DNA of 64,000 bases from NCBI GenBank assembly GCA_029378245.1, contig JARKIF010000010.1:124001-188000 (forward strand), given 5' to 3'. Source of the stretch: Roridomyces roridus (lineage: Eukaryota; Basidiomycota; Agaricomycetes; Agaricales; Mycenaceae). Below, piece after piece: positions 22,724-32,427 of the stretch; position 1 is the first letter of the stretch; each line of letters opens with the position of its first letter. Below the pieces are notes generated by a model. It did no database searches and had not been told where the DNA came from. It was given only the letters and a program-made list of their open reading frames with translations. Made by a program: the position numbers and the translations under genes.

Positions 22724-24054
22724 TCAACTGCTCGCCAAACTCTTTGGCCTTCCCGTAGTTCTCGGTAGGGACCCACGCCTCCGCTTTCCCATAACCGATC
22801 AACTCTCGAAAACTCCGAACGTTCTCGTCATCCGACTCCAGGGTTTCGCTAAACGCCTTTGTCTTGCTCACGTCGTCTTGCTCGAACTTGACGGGGCACG
22901 CAACACGTCTCCCCATAAGCGTCCCCCACCTCTCTGTCACCCGAACCAGCGCAGCTTTCAGGTCGTGGGTCTCACCCTCCCAGGGATAACCGGCTTCGGA
23001 GAAGAGGTGCCTAATGAGGAGGGACTTGGGGTCCCACAGGGCATCATGATGGGCCTTATTGTATTCTTCTGTGCCCTTGGTGTAGTGAAAGTGAACGAGG
23101 CGGTCATGGTGGGTAACCTTAGCCTGGCTCAGATCGGCTTCATCCATCTTGTCCGCGTCCGAAGGGAACACCGGTGGGATGAGGTGCATCGAGATTGGGT
23201 CATTGTGGTTCTGCATTTCATCCGGTATACCGGTGAGGAGGAAGCGGGCAAGGATGGAAGCGTGTTGCCAATCAATCAGGCTGACAATCTCCAGCTGGCC
23301 AGAATCTGGCGAGGTCGACACCATGACATTGCTCGGCTGAAGATCAGGATGACGAATACAGAATTCTCGGAGGGATGGGTTGTCGGGCATGAGCGAGGGG
23401 GCGATGAGAAGGTAGCGTTGGAGATTCTCGATGTGGTCCAGAGGTGACTGCTTCTCGTAGTTGTACGCCTCCCTTCTACCGCGCTGGAACGGGAGCAAAG
23501 GTTGACCAAAGCGTTCCAGGTACGTGATCTCCTTGAGTGCAGCTGCTGCGAGTGCCTCCTCCGCGTTTTAGTCTATGTGAAAACGCCGATTAGATCCGGA
23601 AAGTCGGGAGAAAGAGACATACAAGGTCCTCAGTTCACGTCGAGCTGCGATTGTCTCCCATACCACATATGCACCCTGACATCTGGACCGATGCAGAAGC
23701 GCTCGCCGTTGAGCCACATTGGGATGCCCGTCTTTTCCCCCGCTATCTTTTCCAAGTCGTCGGCAAAGTAGAGGCTTCCACCGGCCGGGAACGGTATGGA
23801 CATCATCAGAGACTCGAGCTTGACAAGCTGGCGCAAGACGGAGGCAAGATCCGCTTCTTTCAACTGCAGCCATACGTCGGCGAACTTTGTACCCTTCACA
23901 AACTCCATGAAAATGTACTCGGTCTTGGCAGCGTTGTCCGAAGTAGGAGAGTAGCCTTACACCTTGGGAACGGGCAGGCCATGGGCGCGCGGAGGAAGCC
24001 CATTGTGGCGACCTCACTAGCAATGGCGTGGAATTTGGGTACCAAGACGGGATA

Positions 24055-25140
24055 CATCAGGAAACACCTCCCCAGGTATTTTTGGCACATTTTGCCAAAA
24101 TTTGCCAAAAATATTGAGAATAGCTGAATATCCGAAGAATGAGCAAGAATATGTTAGTCCCAACAAAAATACCAAACCTTTTGGCACTTTTGGAGTGGAT
24201 ATTGGCATTGGTTGAACCTTGCCAACAGAGCAGAAATGAAGAATGAAGCAGAGGGGGAACATTGCATCTCAGTGGGAGCAAAACATTCACCATCAGCTCT
24301 GCCCACTGATTGTTGATCAGGAACAGTCAGGCACAGCTGATAATCAATGACTGACAGGAACTTACAGAAGTGATTGGGATCTCAGTAGCTAAGGCTATTT
24401 TATTTAAATGACAAGGATAATTAAATGATGTTTCCAAGGGGAGCCGAACGAGGGACCTCCTGTAAAAGGCACAGACAACACAAAGGGGGAAGCTTACTAC
24501 TACACTACAATAGAGACATGAGTCTGGCAATCTTAGCTCCCATGATGTGACCCCATGAGTCCAACAGTATTATGCACCAACAGAAGAGCACTCAGGGATG
24601 GGCTTGGTGAGAGATGAAAGCCAATCAAGGGCAGATGTGCCTCCACTTCATAGTCCAAAGAGACTGATCTTGTTTGAGGTGCACCACAGACTCTATACCA
24701 GAAGACTGAGGTGAGTTGGTGACCTGGAATACAAGACTTCCTGGCTGTGGATGGATGACTAGAAAGTTTGGCAAATTTGCTGAAACATACCTCAAAATAT
24801 CTGGCCCACCAAAAAAAGTTTGGCCAGTTTGCTGAGAAATACCTCGAAATTTCTGGCTCCCCAAAAAAAGTTGTGATATTTTTGCAAAGCTTTCAGAAAT
24901 TTTGGTGGACAAGCTCTGGTCAGTTGGAATTGGTACTTTATACAGGTGTACAGCAGCTACCTTTAATGTACTGCATTTTGATCAGGTTCCCAATGTCATA
25001 CTGATGAAAAGCAAAATCTCCATTTTGAAAACTTTATCAACATTGGGCAAAAGTTTCGAGAATGACTGCAAAATATTTGAGCCCCGAGATATTTTTGAAA
25101 GATTTGCGATAAAATATCCAGGGAGGTTTTTCCTGATGAC
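24055..25140. mobile_element. Non-autonomous TIR element flanked by TA
   Basis: About 1086 bp inside the AIM9-like gene. The left end CATCAGGAAACACCTCCCCA resembles the reverse complement of the right end (CATCAGGAAAAACCTCCCTG), then both continue GG(T/A)TATTTT; the right end has two extra terminal bases. Each flank is TA. Excising the element with one TA rebuilds I-P-Y-P-V-L-V in the host frame, as the family requires. The interior is AT-rich, with repeated TTTGGC(A/C)A(A/G)TTTGCTGA-like blocks near the right end. A TA duplication fits a Tc1/mariner-type class; no transposase remains. Confidence 0.72.
24430..24515 (-). repeat. Possible tRNA-derived (SINE-like) segment
   Basis: On the minus strand GTAGTGTAGTAGTAAGC resembles a tRNA A box and CCTCGTTCGGCTCCC resembles a B box/T arm, at roughly tRNA spacing. 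The stems do not pair well, so it is not a functional tRNA. It may be a tRNA-related SINE remnant carried inside the TA-flanked element. Confidence 0.3.
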
Positions 25141-25562
25141 TACGGGATACGAGCGATCATCTGGAACCCGTCGTGCATGGTGATGAGGAAGACGCGATTG
25201 AAGCCTCCCTCGGCGAGCTTCTCTATGGTGTCGACGTCCTGAATCGTCCGATCAACAGACTGTGCTGCAAGTCGACGCAGCTCTTCGATGTCAAACACGT
25301 GTTTGCGCTCTGCAAGACGAAGATCGTTGTTGACTCTGGGCGGCGTTAGGAACATGAATAAGATTCATATAGGACGACTGACAGCCAGAGTCCCGACGTG
25401 TATTCAAAGAGATTGTGGGGAGAACTTGAGACGCTTGACAATAAACGACGTGGGAGATTTAGCGAGCTCCGAGTACGAGGAGAGGTTGGCCATGAGAGGA
25501 ATGGAAGTGCAGAACGCGAGGAGAGTGTAATGTTGAGGAGCCTCAAGGAGTTCCGCATTTGA

Positions 25563-25673
25563 ACCGGTGGAATTTGAGATGTAGCCGTCTACAGTGAAAG
25601 GGTGGACATCGTCGGCGACGAGGAAAAGTTTGTTGGACGGCGCTGAGCTGCTCCGGTCAAAGTCCATGTCCAA
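25563..25673 (-). pseudogene. Copied fragment of CSN1 exon 1
   Basis: Reads MDMDFDRSSSAPSNKLFLV-ADDVHPFTVDGYISNSTG, closely matching the first exon of CSN1 at 11.5 kb (MDVDIPEES...KKLFVVVDDAHPFDLDGYIS-NYTG). Similarity ends at the position of the CSN1 exon-1 donor site. The rest of that frame, to 25404, is unrelated. It lies just upstream of the AIM9-like pseudogene and in the same orientation. Confidence 0.75.
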
Positions 25674-25853
25674 GAGCGCGGATGTTTTGCATCACTGTTT
25701 GCCGACTCGCTCTTAGTCCGAGTCTTTTCACCGTTCGAGTCCCAAAGTGCACTGGCCGACGAGGAGACTCCCTTTGTTCATCGTGCACGATGCAAAATGA
25801 CTTTGGGTCTCAACGATATTCCCGCATTTTTTTGAATAGTCTGTCTCGGGGCA

Positions 25854-27002
25854 ATGGCAACTTCCGTGCCGCCTGCACACGTCCGCCTCATCCTCACGCC
25901 TTTGGACGACTCTTTTCACCTCGATGTACCCGCAGACCAAATCCACCACATCTGCAAGAAACCTCTCAAATACTTGCGCTTTTGGGGCGTCATTATCATG
26001 TCCGTCCTCGGCTCAGTTAACCATTCGCGCGACCCCGACGACGCGGTCGACTACGAGGCCGCTCTGATAGACTGCGGGACATATTATTACGTCTACGAAG
26101 GCGCAGACGGTCCGTTCTGTGATGCCCATTCCTAACATCGCGCTCATTGACCACAGGAATCCCCGCCCCTGCCGCTGTAAACCCCGAGATCCTGCGCGAC
26201 TTTGAATCCTCTTGCACCTCATCCATCAGCACATTGCTCTCTTGCCGTCTGAAGGAATTTGAGAAACAAGTCAAATTGAGAGACAAGCGCTGTATTTTCT
26301 CCGGTGCAAAATTCGTCTGCAACGCGGGTCATATCATTGACTTTCATGTCGACGCTCGTTTCAAGGATGAAATTCGCGTTAACGCCGTTAATGCCATTCA
26401 AAACGGCCTAACGATGAATCCCAACATCCACAAATTATGGTCAATGAACTTACTTGCGGTCATAAAGGTGCGTTCTTGGGTTTGCGGGATGTCCTTTGAC
26501 CCTCATTGTCGGCAGACACCGAATGCGGTCCTGTCAATGGAAGACATACTGCAGCGCGCTCGGCCACTCGTGCAGTGCCGCTTCACTCTCCAGACCATAA
26601 CAGACACCATTCCACAAGCCGAGGTGACTGGGTTGCTCGGTGGATACAATGTAGATGCTGCATTTCCTATCGACACACCGCACGACCACCGTCCCTCAGC
26701 GCTCCTTCTACACTATCTCTATGCTGTACGCACTGTCCATCACTGGGGCAAGGGTCAAGCCTTCCTGTCCGCGGAACAACGCCCAGATGTCCCTCGTCCG
26801 GCTCCGAGAGAGGCGACGGGGAGAACGCAAAGACGGCGCGCGGAAAGACGGGCAGCGGACGGCGACGGCCCAAATGTTGCAGAGCAACTGGTCCTATCTC
26901 ATACAACGCCGAGCTCCGGAAGCTGAGCAACGCGAGTTGGAATCGCGTGACCGTATGGAGGGTGTCCAGCGTTGGGCGGAAGCCAATGCGACTGGGTCGT
27001 AA
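25854..27002 (+). pseudogene. HNH-type nuclease-like gene, copy 1, with C-terminal frameshift
   Basis: Starts MATSVPPAHVRLILTPLDDS. An intron at about 26111-26157 joins YEGADG to IPAPAAVNPEILRD. The metal-site region is LRDKRCIFSGAKFVCNAGHIIDFHV, an HNH-like arrangement (Cys pair and A-G-H-I). An intron at 26467-26514 leads to TPNAVLSMEDILQRARP and LLGGYNVDAAFPIDTPHDH. Near 26905 the frame shifts by one: the current frame stops at 26926, while the paralogue's tail continues in the next frame (EAEQRELESRDRMEGVQRW) to 27002. The core domain is intact, so a shortened product is possible. Copy 2 is at 40020-41463. Confidence 0.7.
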
Positions 27003-27257
27003 AAAGTGGTTTGGCAGATTGGTGCTCTTTACTCTATCGTGACACTCCAAACTAGGTCTACCATCCGCTACAGTATGTAATCACCGTGTTCCTCTCACAG
27101 TCAATGTAAAAGCCATTAGTTGTTATTCGAATAGATATTCCATCCGTTCGTTTGTAAATGAGCCAGAAAACAGCGAGTGGAGAAACTATGTGAACGACTC
27201 GGAGGAAGTGAATGATATTGTAAAATAGGTAAATGAGCAGGGGCTCGGCTGCGTTTA

Positions 27258-28330
27258 CTAAACTGCAGTCAATGTAGTCGACAGAGTAGGAGCAACAGGA
27301 GTGAGCACTGGCAGATCCCAAGCCGTGGTGGGTACAAGGCGTCGGAAGACGAACTTTTTCCGCCGTTCGTCAGATATCTCGGGCGGCAGATCCTTCGCGC
27401 AAAACTCCGCCGTCGACTCGATGCACTCCAATACGGGGCACGCGATAAAATCTGCATGTACATCCGCACGACCAAGCACTTGATTCCGGCAAAGTTGTGG
27501 AGTGGGGGTATATCTCCTGGTGAGCGAGGGGGAAAGAAGGTCCCTCGTGGAGCGTCCCGGAGGAGTGCAGGGGGTGGGGAAGTGTATGCAAAGCTGATGC
27601 CCAGGTCGGTGAGTGTCTCCGGATATTGGTCCGTCCTCAGGTAGGGGGTAACCATGGACATCGCCCAGTGGTGGTAGACCGGGGTGCAGTCAACAAGGAT
27701 AAAATGAAGGGACTTGATGTTGGGGGTGTAGTCGCGGATGAAAGACGCCACAAATCGGGGACCGAGGGGGAACATTGGTAGTCTCTGGGTGACGGGCAGA
27801 GAGTCCTTGATGAGGAGGGTGCATTCGGGGTTTCTAGCATACTCCTCGAGTTCGGCGCATTGAGCGAGGTACTCCGCTTGAATCCCCTGATACACAACGA
27901 TGGTGACCGAGCGGCAGATCTCCTGGAAATACTCGCGGACATTGCTTATACCTGCGAGTTGATAAATGCAAGACTCGGTCATGTTTGTGATTCCACAGAT
28001 GTAGTGCATATCATGGGGGATGGAGATAATCCAGACGTTTCGTGAAACGATGGGGACCACAATTCTAAGCCACTCATGGCTGACGAGCATCCACTGCGTC
28101 ATGGCGTAGGAGTGTCGATAGTTGGTTGTCGACAAACAGTCCCAGCCGAGGCGCACGATGAGCTCGAACAGCTCGGGTGGCAACATTGAGGTGGTGGATC
28201 CGGAAGCGAGACATAGGAGGCCGGTGTCTGGGAAAGCGCAAGTCTTGTTCTCACGAGAGTAGACAGTAATTCGTCCCCGATGGCTTCTCTCTTCCGTCTG
28301 AGGTGCTTCAAACGCAGACGCAAGTGCCAA
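27258..28330 (-). pseudogene. LPPEL F-box-like family, copy A (C-terminal frameshift)
   Basis: Reads through TTSMLPPELFELIVRLGWDC, STTNYRHSYAMTQWMLVSHE and on to HNFAGIKCLVVR, colinear with intact copy D. Then a missing G (CGGATG for CGGGATG) shifts the frame, and a 15-bp deletion removes the equivalent of F-I-T-T-A. The correct frame, DVHADFIACPVLECIESTAE to 27258, follows. The ORF as it stands ends in an unrelated tail at 27269. The upstream leader ASAFEAPQTEE matches copy E, its inverted partner. Confidence 0.75.
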
Positions 28331-28435
28331 TCAATCCTCTCGGAATGGACCTCGTATTATCAATAAACGGGGGGTTGGTATGTAATGCGAGTACTCCGAG
28401 TAGCATGGGCGAGGGCGATGGTCGTAAGAAGACAT

Positions 28436-29469
28436 TCAGCTGCGTTTGCGAAACGCGCGCCCTACAATACGCCAGAAGGAATATTTCTTCTTCTTTCGGG
28501 CATCGGGAGGGTAGTCTGCTGCCGGTGCAGTCAAAACTGGGGCAGCAGCCGGAAGAGGAGGCGTAGGCACTGGAAGGCCCCAAAACACGCTAGGTGCAAG
28601 CCGTCGGAAGACGAATTGCTCCCGCATCTTGTCAGACTGAGATATATGGGAAGGCAGATCCTCCGCCCCGAATTCCGCCGTCGACTCGATGCACTCCAAT
28701 ACGGGACACACATTGGTTATGAACGCGAATGAAATCGGCATGGACGTCCCGCACGACAAGTCGCCTGACTCCAACAAAGTTGTGGAGTGGTGGGAGGTCG
28801 CTTTGCGAGCGCGGGGGAAAGAAAGTCCCTCGTGGAGCGTCCCGGAGGATTGCGGGGGGTGGGGTAGTATAGGCAAACGTGGTGTGCAGGTCGGCCAGTT
28901 GCGGCGGGTATTGATCGGTTTGCAGATATGGAGTCACCGTAGGCATTTGCCAGTTGTAGTACACCGGGGTGCAGTCGACGAGGACAAAGTGTAGAGACGT
29001 GATGAAAGGGACATAGTCCCGGATGAAGGTTGCAACAAATCTGGGAGGGATACCCCAGGCTGGTACTCTCTGGCACACGGGCAGAAAGTCCTCCATAAGG
29101 AGGGCTCAGGGTGCAGTTGGGGTTTTTCGCGTACTCTTCGAGTTCGGCGCATTGAGCGGCATACTCCCCCTGACGTCTCTGGAAGGCAGAGATGGTGAGG
29201 GAGCGGCAGTTCTCCATGATGTACTTGCGAGGTTTGTCGATACCTGCGAGTTGGCAAATGAAGGACGCATCGACGATTTTAGACATGTAATCCATGTGGG
29301 GAATGGATGTGATCCAGACGTTTCGGAAAACGACGAGGACAGCAATTCTGAGCCACTCGTGGCTGACGAGCATCCACTGTGTCATGGCGTACCCATGCCG
29401 ATAGTTGGTCGTCGACAGACAGTCCCAACCGTAGCCCACGATGAGCTCGACGAGCTCAGGGGGTAACAT
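28436..29469 (-). pseudogene. LPPEL F-box-like family, copy B (two frameshifts)
   Basis: Starts MLPPELVELIVGYGWDCLS and follows copy D to about EYAKNPNCTL. There a shift (about 29105) moves the sequence to LMEDFLPVCQRVPAWGIPPR and VDCTPVYYNWQMP. A second shift near 28725 leads to CPVLECIESTAEFGAEDL and the basic tail KKKKYSFWRIVGRAFRKRS ending at 28436. No splice sites explain the shifts. The B-A order and spacer are the inverted match of D-E at 44.8-47.0 kb. Confidence 0.75.
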
Positions 29470-29565
29470 AGAGGTGAGACTTGGAAGCTGATAGGAGTTG
29501 TCGTGTGGAATTGCCCAATATCCGCAAAGGCAAGACGGAGTCAAAAACGCCAGACTTCAGTCTAA

Positions 29566-30280
29566 CTAGTTGGCGGGTGATGGAGCATATTTCGCGAGCT
29601 TGGCTTGTGCAGAAGCACGATTCGGATCAGGAGAGGGCTCCGCGGAAGGAGAGGTGGTCTGGGTAGGCACCTGAGAGACCGTCACACCAAGACTGCAAGC
29701 GGTGAGAGGACAACTTACCGAATGGACCGTCGTGACAGAGGTGCGGCGGGTGGTGAGGAGTTCCACCGTCACGGTGTATTTACGGGCCTTTAAAATGTCA
29801 GCAGTTTGAAGAAAATCCAGGAATTTCGCTTACTTGGACGCTTCGAAGACCCGCCTGAGTGCCCACCAATTCATCTACGGTGAAACAAGAAATGGGGTAT
29901 CCACAGCGATGCGAATGGGTTCGGCTTTGGATGGCGGTCGATTCAAAGTCGGAGTCTGGATACGAGCGTTTTCCGCTACTCAGCAACTTGGACCCATGCC
30001 TGTAGCAGATTAAATGGGGCCGCGAACTCGAAGGTTTCACTCACCAGGTCTGAGCGGAGATTTGGGGGACTGGCAAGAGGCTCAATGCGATGAGGGTAGG
30101 TTCCGCATTGCACCGAGTTGTCAATGCGGACGCGTCTCTTGAGATTGCTCGGACCTGGGTCAACGCATGTAGGTTTGGTGTATTCGTGCAAGGTAGATTG
30201 GATTGAAGCGACGAGCTCGATGGAGCATATGTATGTAGAAGGGTGAAGGGAGTCCCGGTCCGTCGCAGAAAGTCAGTCAA
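29566..30280 (-). pseudogene. Fragment of the conserved 38-kb protein gene, next to copy B
   Basis: The 3' part reads LLTTRRTSVTTVHSVSCP and QVPTQTTSPSAEPSPDPNRA, matching the C-terminus of the full gene at 38138-39653. The 5' part (DELVGTQAGLRS; TYPHRIEPLA; LKRRVRIDN) matches the equivalent segment before copy D at 43.8-44.4 kb. Frames are broken throughout, so it is a co-duplicated remnant. Confidence 0.65.
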
Positions 30281-30663
30281 CGCGCCAACGTGACACGGTG
30301 ATGATCGACCGCGTGGGGCGATTTACTCCGTCTACTGCTCCCGTGACGCGTCTTCGACATCTACTACTATAGGGGTTTGCATTGGGTTTGCAAGTGCCGA
30401 GCGTCCAAGTCCAAGAGGCCAGGAAATGCACGAACTTGCACAAACAAGCCACCCTCGGGAGTATCTCAGGGGAATACCGTGCGCCTGATCAACGTCGGCC
30501 CGTACCCGATTGAGTCCTACACGCGTGACGCCGCCTCTGGACGGAGACCCGCAGTGCTACACCAGTCTGGCCCACTGTCGAGCCTGCTATGTCTGTTGCC
30601 AAATTTACTGAAAAATTCCGATTACAATGACCTTTGTTCTTGAAACTATAAACTATAAACCAT
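30281..30663. other. Intergenic stretch, nothing recognised
   Basis: No exon or repeat with a counterpart elsewhere in the window was found by eye; it separates the copy-B fragment from the GH5 pseudogene. Confidence 0.4.
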
Positions 30664-32141
30664 TCACGGACCCTGAGTCACATTCCACATCGCACCCAGC
30701 AAAGGCAAGAATTGCGGGTTCCTCGTCGCGCTCCAGTCGGCATTCAGCAACCCCCAAGTCTCATCATAGTTGATCGTCCCATCGCGCACATAATACGACC
30801 CCTGCAAACCCCATACCGCCCAGTCTGCATCGTTGTTGGTCCAAGAACTGCGGGTTCCTCGTCGCGCTCCAGTCGGCATTCAGCAATCCCCAAGTCTCCT
30901 CATAGTTAATCGTCCCATCGCGCACATAATACGACCCCTGCAAACCCCATACCGACCAATCCGCATCGTTGTTGGTCATATACTGGACCAGGCACGTCAG
31001 GTAATTGGCATCAGCATCGTCCAATCCACCGTCGTCTGGCCCACCAGTCTGTCCGACACCAAACTCGGAAAGCCAGAGCGGGCCGGTATAGCTCTCGCCC
31101 TGGACGAGAGCAAACCCAGCGAAAAGCCCGTACTCGTTCTGCACGACGCTGCAATCCGTGCCTAGGGCGCTGAACAAAGCCGAATACGAATACGCATGGA
31201 ACTCCCACACGCGTTTACTCGCCCAATCACCCGTGTCGAGTGAAGTAGAGTGGAGCAGCGAGAGGTCCATCCCGCCATTGACGCCGCCGACGATGACGAG
31301 AAGGTCAGGGTTGTTGGTGTGGATCGTGGACCCAGCTTGCTCGACGTGCGGGAACCAGTCACTTGTAGGGTTGAGGAGGGGGATCTCGCGCATTTCGTTT
31401 CGGATGGACATGCCCACGATGCCGGGGTGGGATTTGGACCAAATTGCCATGGCTCCGAGACCCTCGAGCCAGTCAGAGGTGATGAAGTATTGTTGGTTGG
31501 CGGCGTCGTAGACCCCAGTAGCGTCACTGAACCAGCCGTTTCCGTCGGTGAAGTTGCAGCTGGTGAATCCATCAATTCATGACAGAAATGGAATCGGTAA
31601 CGACGTACCACCAAGATGCTTTGGAAACGTGGTTATCGAGGATGGTCATGATGCCGCGGGCCCAGAGGGCGTCGACAACTGCCCCAAAGACGTCCAAGCG
31701 AGTCGAGGTGGTGAGGAAGGGGTTGATGGAGGATGCGGAATTGTAGACGGCGGCGAAGGCCGCCGCGTCAACGCCGGCGGAAATGGCTCCCTGGGTGAAG
31801 GAATCTTGGACGGACACCGAGGGGCCCAAAGCCGTGTCGATGCTGTATGTCAAACGAACACAATTGAAGTTGTTGGACGCGACGTAGTCGACGATGGTGT
31901 CGAGCGGCTGGTTGCTCAAACCTTCCTGGGAGACTATTAGATGGTTTGGCAGAGCTCGAGTGGGAAATGACGAACGGGGATCTGAGCCTCCAGATGTCCG
32001 ACCCAGTTCACGCAACGAAACTTGACGCGCTGGCCGTTGGCATCAAGAATCCACCGACTCGAAGTCGACAATGGAAGAGCCTGTCCCAAGACGAGGTACG
32101 GCGAGGGCGGGGACTGCCAGACAACGGGGGAGAAGCGCCAT
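30664..32141 (-). pseudogene. GH5 glycoside hydrolase, copy 1 (inactivated)
   Basis: Close copy of the intact gene at 51913-53262. The ATG at 32141 starts the same signal peptide, but CCTCGTC replaces CCTCTCGTC: a 2-bp loss that shifts the frame into a stop. Downstream exons still encode SNQPLDTIVDYVASNNFNCV, the acid/base region GMSIRNEMRE and the nucleophile region WLSEFGVGQTGG. Near the 3' end a 136-bp tandem duplication (30706-30977) adds a second shift. Both lesions make the copy inactive. Confidence 0.85.
30706..30977. repeat. 136-bp tandem duplication in the GH5 pseudogene
   Basis: Two head-to-tail units, 30706-30841 and 30842-30977, both starting CAAGAA(T/C)TGCGGGTTCCTCG and ending GTTGTTGGTC. 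The unit length is not a multiple of three. The units differ at a few sites, so the event is not very recent. Confidence 0.85.
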
Positions 32142-32427
32142 GCTGCACGGACAAGCGTGCCCGTCCAACCATATAAATACGTGTTAAAAGAGCGTGTTTA
32201 GAAGATCTTGGTTTCGTGTTTGCGACGATCATGCGGGATGAAAGGGCATGTGGATTGTTGATAGTACGGGCTATGTTTACGGCGGTACAGTCTATGTTTA
32301 GAACACGCTGTGATTGCGCACATGGCCTTGACGTGGGTGTCGGCGGTTCTTGAGGAGGATGTACATGTGCACGTTCAATCTGCGCGTGAAATAAGAACAG
32401 AACCGAAACGACAAGAAAGCACTTACT
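32142..32427. promoter_or_regulatory. 5' flank of GH5 copy 1
   Basis: No coding exon. On the minus strand a TATA-like TATTTATATGG lies at about 32170-32180, some 35 bases upstream of the GH5 ATG. The equivalent flank of the intact copy (53263 on) has ATATAATGG at a similar place. Confidence 0.4.

Larger units (their letters stand above)
21399..25355 (-). pseudogene. AIM9-like (aminoglycoside phosphotransferase-fold) gene broken by two insertions, a frameshift and a stop
   Basis: Relative of the fungal mitochondrial AIM9/FMP29 kinase-like proteins. Host sequence runs VNNDLRLAERKHVFDIEELR, TIEKLAEGGFNRVFLITMHD, QMIARIP (to 25143), then after a 1.1-kb insert VLVPKFHAIASEVATMGFLR. An extra base near 23985 and a TAA at 23957-23959 hit the H-G-L-P-V-P-K-V-[stop]-G-Y-S stretch. 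It continues TEYIFMEFVKGTKFADVWL, after an intron GRREAYNYEKQSPLDHIENL, and the phosphotransferase motifs CIRHPDLQPSNVMV and IVSLIDWQHASILARFLL. A second insert cuts FGEQL|KDQV; the tail ALPEEEREMFLANWLLDDMD ends DEQDYM and a TAG at 21399. The usual 5' presequence exon is missing. Confidence 0.82.

Noticed and set aside
22611..23447. 278-residue plus-strand open frame
   Set aside because: Antisense shadow of the AIM9-like pseudogene.
24047..25149. 8-bp ACGGGATA flanking repeat as a hAT-type target duplication
   Set aside because: It would leave the host frame as R-I-P-S-W-Y; a TA duplication restores the family motif I-P-Y-P-V.
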